Below are positions 14,380 to 25,900 of a stretch of 64,000 nt of DNA, piece by piece. Origin of the DNA: Asterias rubens. Lineage: Eukaryota; Echinodermata; Asteroidea; Forcipulatida; Asteriidae. A program made the position numbers and the translations under genes. The stretch lies in contig NC_047066.1 in the NCBI RefSeq assembly GCF_902459465.1, positions 4,810,377 through 4,874,376 of the forward strand. Direction: 5' to 3'. Under the pieces are notes generated by a model that was not told the origin of the DNA, did no database searches, and saw nothing but the letters and a program-made list of their open reading frames with translations. How positions within the stretch are numbered: the stretch's first letter is position 1; the number at the start of each line of letters is the position of its first letter.

Positions 14380-14844
14380 CCGGTGTCAGATGCAATTGTG
14401 TCCGCCATGCAATACTGTCCGCTCCGGACACGTTTGCATATGCAATCGTGCCTGGGGCTATGCAAAAACCGTCCGGTGGACATGTACATGACTATACATG
14501 TACATGTGTGTGCGCGCATGCACTGAACCTACGTATACGATTGCAGCGAATACCCAACGGCCGAACATTTCCCATTTTATTCATAACATGCACTTATATC
14601 AGCTTGTAAAAAAATGGTGAACGTGTTCCTTGACCAAGGGCGTTTAATTTACTGCAAGGACGGTTTTGCACGGGGCGGACACAACTGCATATGCGAATGT
14701 GTCCGGGCGGACACAATTGCTCTATGCAGCAGCGTACTGGCGGACACGATTGCATACGCAAAACCGTCCGGAGGACATTATTGCATATGCAATAATGTCC
14801 TCTGGGTAGTATTGCATAGAGGACATAATTGCATGCGACACCGG
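14380..14844. repeat. Inverted-repeat element built of repeated GGACA-ATTGCAT motifs
   Basis: Ends are CCGGTGTCAGATGCAATTGT and the complement of CCGGTGTCGCATGCAATTAT. Inside, GGACANNATTGCAT-like units recur in both orientations, including a perfect 32-bp palindrome at 14771-14802. About ten ATGCAA/TTGCAT hexamers are present. It lies between the divergent histone genes. Confidence 0.75.
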
Positions 14845-14938
14845 AACCAAAACACAACCCAGGTTGACTTGTTATGTTTCAGGGGAAAAAAAGACATGAC
14901 CTAAGATTTGTTTTTCATGAAATTGCATGACTCTGAGT

Positions 14939-14985
14939 AATTTGTCTGTTAATTGTCTGTTAATTGTCTGTTAATTTGCTGTTGA
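14939..14985. repeat. Short tandem repeat
   Basis: About four units of TTAATTGTCTG. Confidence 0.7.
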
Positions 14986-16082
14986 CCCCACAGCAGATTA
15001 TGTTTATGAATCAGTTTTGAATTTTAATTAAATCTATCACTACTTTAGCCAGACGAACAAATCATATCCGCAACAAGCAATTTGTTGTTGTCCTCTCAGA
15101 AAAAAAAGGTTGGATTTTACTCTCTAAATAACTTTGGCAAAAACAAAAGCCATGTATAAAACAAAGGGCAAAAACTTATTAAAATGATATTGTAACAATC
15201 CTTCGAGAACAGACAACGGGGGTCATGTGGCGTTAGAAGGGACCCGAGAGGAGAACAGTTGATGGAAAACTGATGGGGTTACCCTGGGTAAGACGACATA
15301 AATATTAAATAAGACGAAATAAATAATAACATGTTTTTGTAACTCCTCCCCTTTGTGTTCGCCTAAAATATTTGGTGTTCATATTGCTTATTACCCCATC
15401 CATCCCATTGATTGTTGGTCATCAACAACCCATTGAAAACGAGAACTCCCTGCCCTCAGTTGTCGTCTACTGATACGAAGAGCCTTAAACACAGGGTCCA
15501 TACTCTAATTGACAAAGAAACATTCAGCTCTATTCTGTTTCCATTATTGCCCCCAATGTATTCAAAGTCTCCTTCACAACAGTCGAACAGCGGGGAATTT
15601 AAACGCATTCTTTCAATTGAAACAACCACGTGGTGTGGTGATTTAAGCAAGGCTGGAAGGGAACACTTTCCCTATAGGTGAGACTTCCGGAAATGTCTAC
15701 AGTGTGAATTTTTAATATTCTCCCAAAACACTTTAAAACCGAAATTTAATAAATACATTAATTAAAGTTGACATAGTCATAACATGTTTTTCTGCTATGA
15801 TTTCAAAATTTAAAAGCCCTAATGGTAAATCAAAGACATTACGCCGTTAATGCAACCCCAATGAACAAAATGGAACCAGCAGAAACCGCTAATAAAAACT
15901 CACATTTTCTTCGTATGTGATCATTGTATGCCATCTTGACGCCTTCTTCGCTGCTAATTCCACCACCTCTATACGGCCATCCGCACACAGAAAGCTGCAG
16001 TTAGCACCACCACTTGAAGAAGGAGATTGTTGGGTGATTTTTGTGTACATTTTCCACCAGTCTTGAATTCCAGTTATACATT
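14986..16082. other. H2A-variant upstream region, no clear promoter box
   Basis: Should contain the H2A promoter and 5' UTR. I see no convincing TATA or CCAAT box; the nearest TATA-like string is CTCTATACGG near 15970. Confidence 0.35.
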
Positions 16083-18000
16083 ATGTCTGGACGTGGTAAA
16101 GGCGCCAAGAAGAATGTGAAGAGTGTTTCCCGTAGCTCTCGGGCCGGTCTGCAGTTCCCTGTTGCTCGCATCCACAGGTTTCTCAAGAAAGGTACGTGTA
16201 TATCTTGAATGTCTTTGAACTTCATCTTAGATCTCTCCCCAATTATTGAATGTGTTCTTGTAAACGGTGACCTGCAAACAAACAAAAAATAAAAATATTG
16301 CATTGTTTATAAATTTTAACTGCAGTTTCAAAGTGAAGAATTTTGCTGTTGTTGGCTAACGATACTCGAATGGAACTGCAGTTTAAAAGTGAAGAATTTC
16401 CATCCAACTTGTGGTATTGGTTATATTCCCCCAATTCTTGGATGTTCTTGTAAACCATTGACCTGAACAAAAAAAGTAAACGCAGTGTTTAGCTGAATAG
16501 TACTCTAATGCAATTGTATATAGTTTCAACCAAACTTGTTAAACTGGTTTAGGCCGTCTTTCCCACAATTTTATAGGACTCTATTTATTTGAAAATTCGT
16601 GCATCCCAAAACTTAAATTGACATTGGAGCTCCTCTTTTACTCAACAAAAATTTAAATGTTTTATCTCAACGCCACATTCTTTCATATTTTTTCTCAAAC
16701 ATGCTTTTAAATTTTCCAGTTTAGGAAATGTGACTATTCAGACAGACTTTTCAAATCATCATGACTCGAATATAGTAATCTTGCTCAGATATGATTTAGT
16801 TTTGGGTCACAATAAGTCAACACAACTTCCCACGAGTTTTATTATGTGTCTTGTATAACGGTACTTGATTCTACAATCGATTTTGAAAATGAATGTTCGT
16901 ATCCTGTCACCAATTTTTCATTCGTATACTTAAAAAAAGTATCAAATCTACTCCAATGTGATTCTCCTTTTGGCAGAAATGGGTGAATATTAGTGTTGGA
17001 TACAGAAATCTTTCCCTAACCTGACCATAGCTCAATTATTTTACTAATTCTTTCGCTACACATTCAGGACAGTACTGCGGTCGCATTGGTACCGGTGCGG
17101 CAGTCTACATGGCGGCCATTTTGGAATACCTCACCGCTGAGATTCTCGAGTTGGCGGGAAATGCTGCACGTGACAACAAGAAATCTCGCATTATCCCGCG
17201 CCACGTCCAGCTCGCAATCCGCAACGACGAGGAACTGAATAAGCTGCTCAGCCATGTCACTATTGCTCAGGTTTGTTGACATCTTATTTCTTAAGATTTC
17301 ATTTCTTTAAATAAAAAAGTTAAACAAAACTTTCCGTATCCTGCCACCAATTTTACACTCATTTATTTATATTGTTATTTACAAAGAAAGGAATTTCTTG
17401 TTTGAGTAAATGATAGATACTATTTTTTATTTCGTAACGAATGAAAAAGTGGTGGAAAGCTAAGGAAACTTTTCAAAAAACAAATCTCCAAAAGATTTTC
17501 AAGTACTCCCTGCACAAAAGAAACATAATTGACATTGTTTTCAAATAAATTTGTACCATTTTTGTTGTGCGTCTCTTTCATTTCAAACTTTTTCAAAACT
17601 TGTTTTGTCACTTCACAGAGAAACATTTGGAAATTTGTTTTAAATAAATTTGTTCCATTTTTGTTTTTACGTCTCTCTCAATTAAAATTTTTCAAAACTT
17701 GTATTCTCACTTCACCAAAACTGCAGCCATTGGCTCTTTTCAAACCAAAAAAGAATGTTTACAAGAATTAATTGGCTTCAGATCCATATGCAAAAAAAAT
17801 GTTTTAATCTAATTCTTTATATATCTTTACTGTAGAGTTGTACGGTCTGGCTAAATTTCTTTTAAAAATGAAAACTCTAAAATGTTTTTTTTTATATTTT
17901 ATTTTTACAGGGAGGTGTTATGCCTAACATCCAGTCCGTTTTGCTGCCCAAGAAGACCGGCAAGAGCAAGGGACCACCAAGCCAAAGCGTGGAGTTTTGA
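16083..18000 (+). CDS. H2A.X-like histone H2A variant (3 exons)
   Basis: Histone H2A family, 133 residues with Met. Exons are 16083-16191, 17068-17270 and 17911-18000 (TGA); introns are phase 1 and phase 0, with donors GTACGT and GTTTGT. The histone fold is clear: [42 protein letters not shown]. The acidic-patch residues and the LLPKK ubiquitylation lysines are kept. Unusual residues are PVARIHR (usually PVGR), a loop-1 segment [16 protein letters not shown] (usually NYAERVGAGAPVYLAA), and the C-terminus [12 protein letters not shown] is the PIKK phosphorylation dipeptide of H2A.X, and EF would end an SQEF-type tail, but two residues (SV) separate them. H2A.Z and macroH2A do not fit: the core lacks H2A.Z signatures and there is no macrodomain. 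Introns and AATAAA at 18445 indicate a polyadenylated, replication-independent gene. Assignment to H2A is certain; the X-type label is inferred from the tail. Confidence 0.93.
16243..16520. repeat. Degenerate duplication in H2A intron 1
   Basis: GTTCTTGTAAACNNTGACCT and CTGCAGTTTNAAAGTGAAGA each occur twice, about 190 bp and 60 bp apart. Confidence 0.5.
17535..17722. repeat. ~95-bp tandem duplication in H2A intron 2
   Basis: TGTTTTNAAATAAATTTGT, CCATTTTTGTT, CGTCTCTNTCA and TTTTTCAAAACTTGT occur in the same order in both halves. Confidence 0.75.
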
Positions 18001-18444
18001 ATGATTTAATTCTAGACATAGTAATTATTTTGTTCATAAAAATTGGCTTTTCAAAATCTTTGGGCAGTCTGCTCACTAAAAAACTAAAAGTCTGAATCCA
18101 GAATCGAGTTTTCAAACATGGTTGATCGTGCACTGTTGCAGTAAATTCCTGTGAAACTGTTTGAAAATATTTAATTTAAGAAGACCATTTTCTGTAAAGG
18201 TAAAAACAAAACTGTAGGCCTACATAATAGTTGGGCTCGTTGGATGACAAAATTTGAAAAGAAAAATGTCTGAAATTGTTAACACAAAATCGTTTCCTCA
18301 AGTTAGCGCAACACCATTAAATCTATTTAATTCAGGAATTAGAAAATGTGTTTATTTAGTTATCTTATCTTGTGTAAATAAATGTTGTAAAAATGCCTTT
18401 CCCAGTGTCTTTAAATGTTGAGATTGTTTTTATAATCATGTTAA

Positions 18445-18450
18445 AATAAA
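18445..18450 (+). promoter_or_regulatory. Poly(A) signal of the H2A variant
   Basis: AATAAA 445 nt after the stop, followed 10 nt later by a genomic run of about ten A (18461-18470). An earlier AATAAA lies in GTGTAAATAAATG near 18375. No histone stem-loop is visible between the stop and here. Confidence 0.55.
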
Positions 18451-18613
18451 ACGTTTCTTTAAAAAAAAAATCGTTTCGTTTCACATTTTGTTTTGCTTAG
18501 AGGTTTCCTCACATTAATGTTTATGGTAAATAAACGACTTAAAAGACTGTTAAAATAAAATGTGGGTTATCGAGTTCTAACAACTGCTCTTTTTCGACTT
18601 CAGTAAAGAACTA

Positions 18614-19028
18614 TTAAAGGGAATTAAGGTACACGTTTGATAATTACTCAAAACAAATATTAACTTAAAATCTGAAAAAATTATTAGCATAAAACTTTAC
18701 TTGGTGACCAGTAATGGGGAGAGGTTGATAGTATAAAACATTGTGGGAAACGGCTCCCTCTGAAGTGACATAGTTTTCGAGAAAGAAGAATTTTCCACGA
18801 ATTTGATTTCGAGACCTCGGAGTAAGAATTTGAGGTCTCGAAATCCACCATCTAAACGCACACAACTTCGTGTGACGGGGTTGTTTTTTCTTTCATTGTT
18901 ATCTCGCCACCTCGACGACCAAGATTGAGCTCAAATTTTCACAGGTTTGTTATTTTATGCATATGTCGAGATACACTAAGTGAGAAGACTGGTCTTTGAC
19001 AAATACCAATAGTGTCCAGTGTCTTTAA
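18614..19028 (+). repeat. MITE family A copy between H2A variant and FABP-1
   Basis: Right end CCAATAGTGTCCAGTGTCTT and GAGACCTC core intact; the left terminal repeat is diverged. Confidence 0.82.
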
Positions 19029-19082
19029 GCAATATTTTCTGCTAATGAAATTGGACCCTGATAATTTTTTCTTTTTTTTGTT

Positions 19083-19103
19083 GGGGGGGGGGGGGGGGGG
19101 GGG
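19083..19103. repeat. 21-nt G homopolymer
   Basis: Uninterrupted G run. A matching C run of 18 lies at 19633-19650. Confidence 0.9.
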
Positions 19104-19435
19104 TGGTACATTTGTACAAGAGTGTGCGAAGAATGTTTCTAGCCTATAGATGTACACAGGGGGGTTGGTCCTTATACAGACGAAAGCATCCCCTTTGTGG
19201 ATCTGAAAATACCTCATAGGACTTACAAGCGATGTAGGTATATATTTCTTGTTAAATAAAAGGTCCATTTAATAAAACCCATTTAAAATGAAAACATATA
19301 TTCGCCTTTGATACGCTTTATCGACAATTTGTTAATCCTATTTTCTATATAGATTTTGAAACGTTGCATGGTGGAAGCATTACTAAGAAAGCTTTGCGAT
19401 AACACCATGTGAAAATCTCTTTTTGAGAATGTTGG

Positions 19436-19485
19436 TTAACGACTCAACGTTTCGATCAGATATGCTCTGATCGTCTTCCGGCAAA
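19436..19485 (-). repeat. Degenerate hammerhead-like/Penelope fragment
   Basis: The minus strand has CGGAAGA, then a 7-bp stem CGATCAG/CTGATCG, then AAACGTTGAGTCG. It matches the 25083 motif but the first core (CTGAAGA) is mutated and stem I is not formed. Confidence 0.4.
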
Positions 19486-19791
19486 TTTCTTTTTCTATTT
19501 TGATTTCCGTGCACCAATGGAAAAAATACATCACGAAATCTACATCAATTGTCAACACAAAATACAGATTATACGACCACTGAAAAATGATCATTGATTC
19601 CCGAAACACCAAGCCGTGCATCAGCCAATTGACCCCCCCCCCCCCCCCCCACCCCCGGTAGGTGCTTCAAGCAAGTCCGCCAAACAACGGCTAATAGCCG
19701 GTCATTAAACGTAGTGTTGCTACCTAACTCGAGTGTCTAGTAGTCATAAATGGTTGAATATTAACTCATCCCGAAATAAAAACACCTGCAA

Positions 19792-19797
19792 TATAAA
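19792..19797 (+). promoter_or_regulatory. TATA box candidate, FABP gene 1
   Basis: TATAAA in CTGCAATATAAATCA, 170 nt upstream of the FABP-1 ATG. The other two FABP genes have TATA-like boxes at comparable distances (136 and 191 nt), which supports the call. Confidence 0.45.
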
Positions 19798-19966
19798 TCA
19801 TTTCTCTGTCTAGGGTATTCATTCCTCCCTCATCCGTTGTCGTACCATGGAAACTATGCATCCGTTCTATAAGGAGGATTGATTAAGTTTTGTCTGCTTC
19901 ATTTTGAATCTACCCGGAGTATGAGCATGGTGCTTCGTAGACCGTCGGGTCTAAGGGGCCGTTGTT

Positions 19967-22900
19967 ATGGCGCATTTTGAGGGACACTACAAACTGAAAT
20001 CGAGTGAGAACTTCGACGATTTTCTCTCTACTCTGGGTGAGTGTTTAAAGCTGCCCTATTATGAACCCAAAGCATCAGTGTAGTTATGAACGGATGTCAT
20101 TTTGTAAAAGCTGAGCTGAGAAAATTTCACCAGTGGCTGATGCGATGGCCTCGTGGACTCGGACAGTGGTTGTTGACGATGTCACAATGGACACTATTGG
20201 TATTTATTTAAAATAATTGATAGCATAAAAACTTGCTTGAAAAGAGGTAATTGTTCACTCCAAAGTTTAGACCTGAAGCCTTTATATTAAACTTCTGACA
20301 ACACACAACTTGTTCAACAAGGGTGTTTTTCTTCCAGTATTCTCTCGAAACTTTGACGACCAATTGAGTTGAAATTTTCACAGGTTTGTTATTTTATGCA
20401 TATGTTGAGATACACCAAGTGAATATTATACTGGACTGACAATTACCAAAGGTCGTGCCTTTAAGTAAGTTAAGGTGATTATTTGACACATCCCTTTTGT
20501 GTGTATTGGGGGTATAAGTAATCATGCACTTTTTAAACCGATTTTTTTTTTACAAGTAAAGTCGTAATGATTTATTTTACTGTATACGCAAAACTACAGC
20601 TTAGTTATTTTACAGTATACAACCCAAAATGGGGTCAAAGACATTTTACAAGAGACGATTTAAAAAAACAAAACCCCTTTGTTTTCAATAGTATTTCAAT
20701 TTGCGATGCTTAGCGTTGGATTAATTATTAAAATGGATTCTATCTTTTAAGATTATATAATCTTGTATAATCCACAGCACGGTCAATATTGTAGGCCAAC
20801 AGTATCCGGTGGTTTGATAACGCATAATTTATAACAGGATCGTTTTTTAAAACCTTGCCCTTGGTGTCAGAAAACAAATTAATTGCAACCATTGAGCAAT
20901 AGGTATTCACAATCAAGGCATCCAATTCAATAAGCCATTTTGGGATATGGTGAACACATTCATATGAGACTATAGAGTATTAGGTTTGGGTAAATTTGTC
21001 GGTATACACCCAAACCAAACAGTGCACCCCTATTAGTGTCCGCCATACCTCAAAAAGGCTAATTCTATTACTGGTTTAAATTGTTTGATAAAAGGTTAAT
21101 TACCTCAACAAAACACAACATCAGAACGTTTACTACCAAAACGTCATAATATCTAATTGTTAAATTAACAAGCGTACAGTTACAGTTTTTCATTTTAGAA
21201 AAACATTTATCTTTGATTCAGAAAACATATCAGTGAGTAAAAGTACAAAATCAAGGTATCTAATCCAATTCGATTACCATGGTTTAATTTGGTAAATAAT
21301 AGTCAATCCTCAATAAAACGCAACCCCAAAGAATTACCAAAACGTCATAATACTTAATTGAAAAAAAAAACAATTAACGGTCTGATGTTTCGACCATAGC
21401 AGAGTCTTTTTCGACGGCTCAATGACAACAAAACAGTAGTTCATGTTTGTTGTATTGTTGTTAAGCCTTCGAGGAAGACTCTGCTAAGGTCAAAACGTCA
21501 TGTTTGCATTGATACCATGGGCCATGTTGGTTGGTAAGCAGTTTGCAAAAGCTAATTATATTTTCTCATAACGTTTAATATTGTTAAATTACAAAACGTA
21601 CTTCGGTCTCTTAAAGCCATTGGTAACTTTCGGTAAACAGTATTGCCCAAGGCCCACACTTCGTGTATAAAAACTTCTATATATAAAGTAACAAACCTGT
21701 GAAAATTTATGCTCAATCGGTCATCGGAGTCGGGAGAAAATAACGGGGAAAACCCACCCTTGTTTCCGCACGTTTCGCCGTATCATGTGTTTAAAATAAA
21801 TCCGTAACTCTCGATATCGAGAATTGATATTGTTTTAATGTTTTCTCAAAAAGTAAAGCATTTCAAGGAATAGTATTTCAAGAGAAGTCTTTCACCATTA
21901 CCTTCTGTAAACCATGTAAGTAATTTGTAAATCGGTGAACTTTTAATTTTTTTCTGTACCGAAAGTGTACAATGGCTTTAATAGCATCATTAGTACCTAA
22001 ACGAGCACCAGTGACAAACAGAAGCACAAAGCACATTCAGACCACCGGAAAGCCAGTGTCATTTATTAACACATGGTACTTTGCACCCACTAAATGTCTT
22101 TTGTTTGGTAATTAACGTAGCATGGTAAACACAACATTAGCGCTCCGACACTGCACAAGAATGCACCTATTCAAATGTTCTCCAATATTAATGTTTGCAT
22201 TTGCTGTGAATTTTGTTTGCGTGTAAATACAAAGTTCAGTAATGTTCACTCCTCTGTTCCTTAAAGGCACTGGACACTATTGGTAACTATACTCAAAATA
22301 ATTGTTAGCATAAAAACGTACTTGGTAACGAGCAATGGAACGCTATTAATAGTATAAAACATTCGGTGAGAAATGGCTCCCTCTGAAGTAAAATAGTTTT
22401 GACGAAGAGGTTATTTCTCACTCAATTATTAAAAGACTATCCTGAAGCCTTTTTGACACCTTAAAGCGCATAAAATGTGTGCAACAAGGGTGTTTTATGT
22501 CATATTTATGAACAATTGAACCAAAATTTTTACAGATTTGTTATCGTTCTATGTTGGGATCACACCATGGAGGTAATGGATACATCAAGTGGGAATACTG
22601 TCTTTGACAATTACCAAAGGTTACTCTTAAAGGCAGTGGACACTATTGGTAATTACTCAAAATAATAATTATCATAAAACCTTTCTTGATTACGAGTAAA
22701 GGGGAGAGGTTGATGGTATAAAACATTGTGAGAAACGGCACCTTCTGAAGTAATGTAGTTTTCGAGAAATTCTCCACGAATTTGATTTCGAGACCTCAGA
22801 TTTAGAATTTGAGGTCTCGAAATCAAGCATAGTGTCCAGGGTCGAATTCACAAAGAGTTAGGACTCGTCTTATCTCGAGTTAGGACGATCTACTCGTCCT

Positions 22901-25900
22901 AAGTTAGGATTAATCTTAAGGTCTGCATGCTACAGTCAGTGCAGGGTTGGGACTCGTCCTTAGTCCTAAGATTAGTCTTAAGTTAGGAAGAGTTATGTGA
23001 AATCGACGGCAGTGTCTTTAATAGTTGTGTAAGATACCGAACGCACGCAACCATCGTCTCTAAAGGGCCTGTAAATAAACCCACCCAGACGGGTATGGGG
23101 GAAACTATGGCTTCTGGAAATAGAAAGATGACCTTGATAAAGTGCATGAATGAAAGGTAACATCATCCAGAATTCTTCTAATAGAGACCAACAGCTATGT
23201 GGCTACTGAATACACAAGTTAAGCTTGATGAGGAAAAGAGCAATTGCCCGCAAATAATTAATGTCATTTCCTCCAATGTCACAATGAGAAGGGTGGCGGC
23301 AGGGGTGGGTGGGGGGAGGGGGTAGGTATACGAGGCCTGTATCGGGCTGTTCGTTAACAAAAACTTAACTTTTTAAAGCTGAGACATGACACACCACAGG
23401 CAAGGCATAAGAGTGAATTGTAAAAAGTGTGTATACCCTTTCGGCGTAGGGCGCAGCGTCAAGGTAACAGTCAAGAGTGACCGGACATACTAGCGATAAC
23501 GGTATGGCTTTTCGTTGTGAAAGTTAACACTATTATGTCCAAGAGCACTTGGACAGACAAACTTTCAAATCCAACAAACACAAAAATCAAAAGAGAAAAT
23601 GTAATCCTTTAACTTTCAAAAACTAAAATATTAATCAATAGAGCCATACTTTCAAAACAGGCGTGAATCCCTTGCTACGTCATATCGGCAGCTACACGAA
23701 ACCAACTCTGGCAATCTCCGTAACCAATGGCAACCACTTCAAGATCAAGCAATCGGCAACTGCCTTCAAAAAGTACGATCTTGAGTTTGATATTGGGAAG
23801 GTGTTTGACAACAAGACGATAGATGGCAGAATGGTTAAGGCAAGTATTATAGTCAAGACATCGGTAAAAGTGACTGTGACAAAATAAATGAGTGGACTCA
23901 AAACAAGACTTGTAGTCAAAGACTTTGAGTTAAAAAAACAACACCCAAAACTATACCGGTGTAGTAGAAGATTCTGTCCTCCGGATTGTGTGTGTGTACC
24001 CCCTTCCCCCCTCCCCCTCCCCCCTCCCCCCCCCCCCCCCCCCCCCCCCAATAGACCTTTTTGCAAATACTGGGGCGCGCGCGTAAAGCTTGGAATTAGG
24101 TGCATTGTGGTCTAGCTGGTGATCAAATTTGATCCATATCTATCTCACGATGCACATCATTCAACAGTCTGCGCTTGCGCAACGGTATTTGCGAAAAGGT
24201 CTATGCTGAGAACTTTTTCTGACAGCGCCCTCTTTAGAATAATCCTCCTTCTGCCCATGTTAATTTCCCACAATGGGGACATAATCTCTGGGTACTGATT
24301 TTCCTAAAGGCATCGAACATAATACTTTAAATTAAGAAAAAACTACAGACGATCTTGGGAAATACGAATTACCACATTAAACAGTTTTGTGTTGTGTGTG
24401 TAAGGATTCTACCTCCATGATTACGCCCAAACTGTTATGTGGAAATTATAGTTGGCCGTGCCGAGTCTTCCAAACCGCATTCGTACACAGGACAATCGGG
24501 CTTTTTACTCAATCAGTACACGTCATATCATGGTTGCAGCAACGAACTGAGACGGTTACAAAGTATGATTAACAAAACGTACACGATCCAGTAATTACCT
24601 TCCATCAAATCAGAATAGCGCCACCATAGTGTCAGATTCTGAAATTCTATTTTATCCCAATTCAGCAACACAGGAATTGTAATGAAAAAGATTCTAAATC
24701 GACACTTCAAATTCGTTTTATAGGCCTATTTTTTACTTCTTGTTTTAGAGTTGTGTAATGCTAGATGATGACCGGTTAATTCAGACAGATTTACCCGTGA
24801 ACACGGACGAGAAAATCTGCACTTTTATTCGTGAAATAGATGAAGACAACAACTTGGTCATGGTGAGTTTACAAACGTTAATCAATTGAGATTATTTGCA
24901 AAACTCTCTCCAACAAATAACGTTTTAAAGTTAGTAATTAAGCCAGAGTGGTTCAACAATTGTTGAGGTGTTTGTTATTTCAGACCGTTTGAAATGAAGA
25001 AAATGATTTAAGAACTAAACTATAGAACTAGATATGCTCCATACGACATAATGGACACAATCTCTTTATGAGTTGGGGGTGGTTCTCGACGTTTCGATCA
25101 GTATGTTCTGATTTTCTTCAGGAGAAAGTGGAGGACGAATGCATCACATTATGTTATGAACCACGAAATGTCGCTTGTTGATCCTAAATAATGCTTATAA
25201 TAGCCCACCACCTTGTACAACACAATTTTTACACCATATTATTAATTTATCCAAAAAACAAATATAGTTCACGAACCTCGATATACTGGTTTGAGATCAA
25301 CTGCATTGGTATCATATTGATAAAATGTTCAGACACTTGTTTTTTGATAATAATCATGTCGATGCAGCTTGGTCTCCTGAACTTAATGATGTATTAATAA
25401 ATACCTCAGGACAGTTTCGCTATTCCTATTGGTGGAGAGCGCGTCACGTGGGTGTGTATAAACCTTTGTTTATGACCAGTTAAAAGTGTTGAAACATGGG
25501 CGTGACACGCGAGCTTGCACCTGTTCTTATAAGACAGTTTCTTCATTCCTATTGGTCGAGAGCAACGGCTGAAACAATTGTGCCACATCACGCGATACGC
25601 GCGACGCGCACAGCATTCCCTTATAAGGAGTTGTTTACCCGAGGGCAGCGGAGGGCTTTACCATTTTAAAGCTGGAGAGATGTTGTGTTGAAAGAAACCA
25701 TTGAACAATTATAATTTATGCATTTATTTTACTTTTTGACCAAAAAGTGTTGATGTTTTTGACCGAAACGGTATTTATGAGTGAGAATCAAAGTGTGTTG
25801 AATCGGTTTTCAACTAGTGGTTTAAACCCGCCGAGGCCTGGTTCTTGATAATTTACCTCGACTTCGTCTCGGTAAAATTATCAAGAACCAGGCCTCGTTG

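Noticed and set aside
14380-14844. CRISPR-like array
   Set aside because: Units alternate in orientation, spacing is irregular, and the context is eukaryotic; an inverted-repeat element fits better.
17971-18060. Frameshifted longer C-terminus of the H2A variant
   Set aside because: The +1 frame (TTKPKRGV...) does not resemble any H2A tail, while the chosen frame keeps PKKTGKSK and ends at a TGA soon after SQ.
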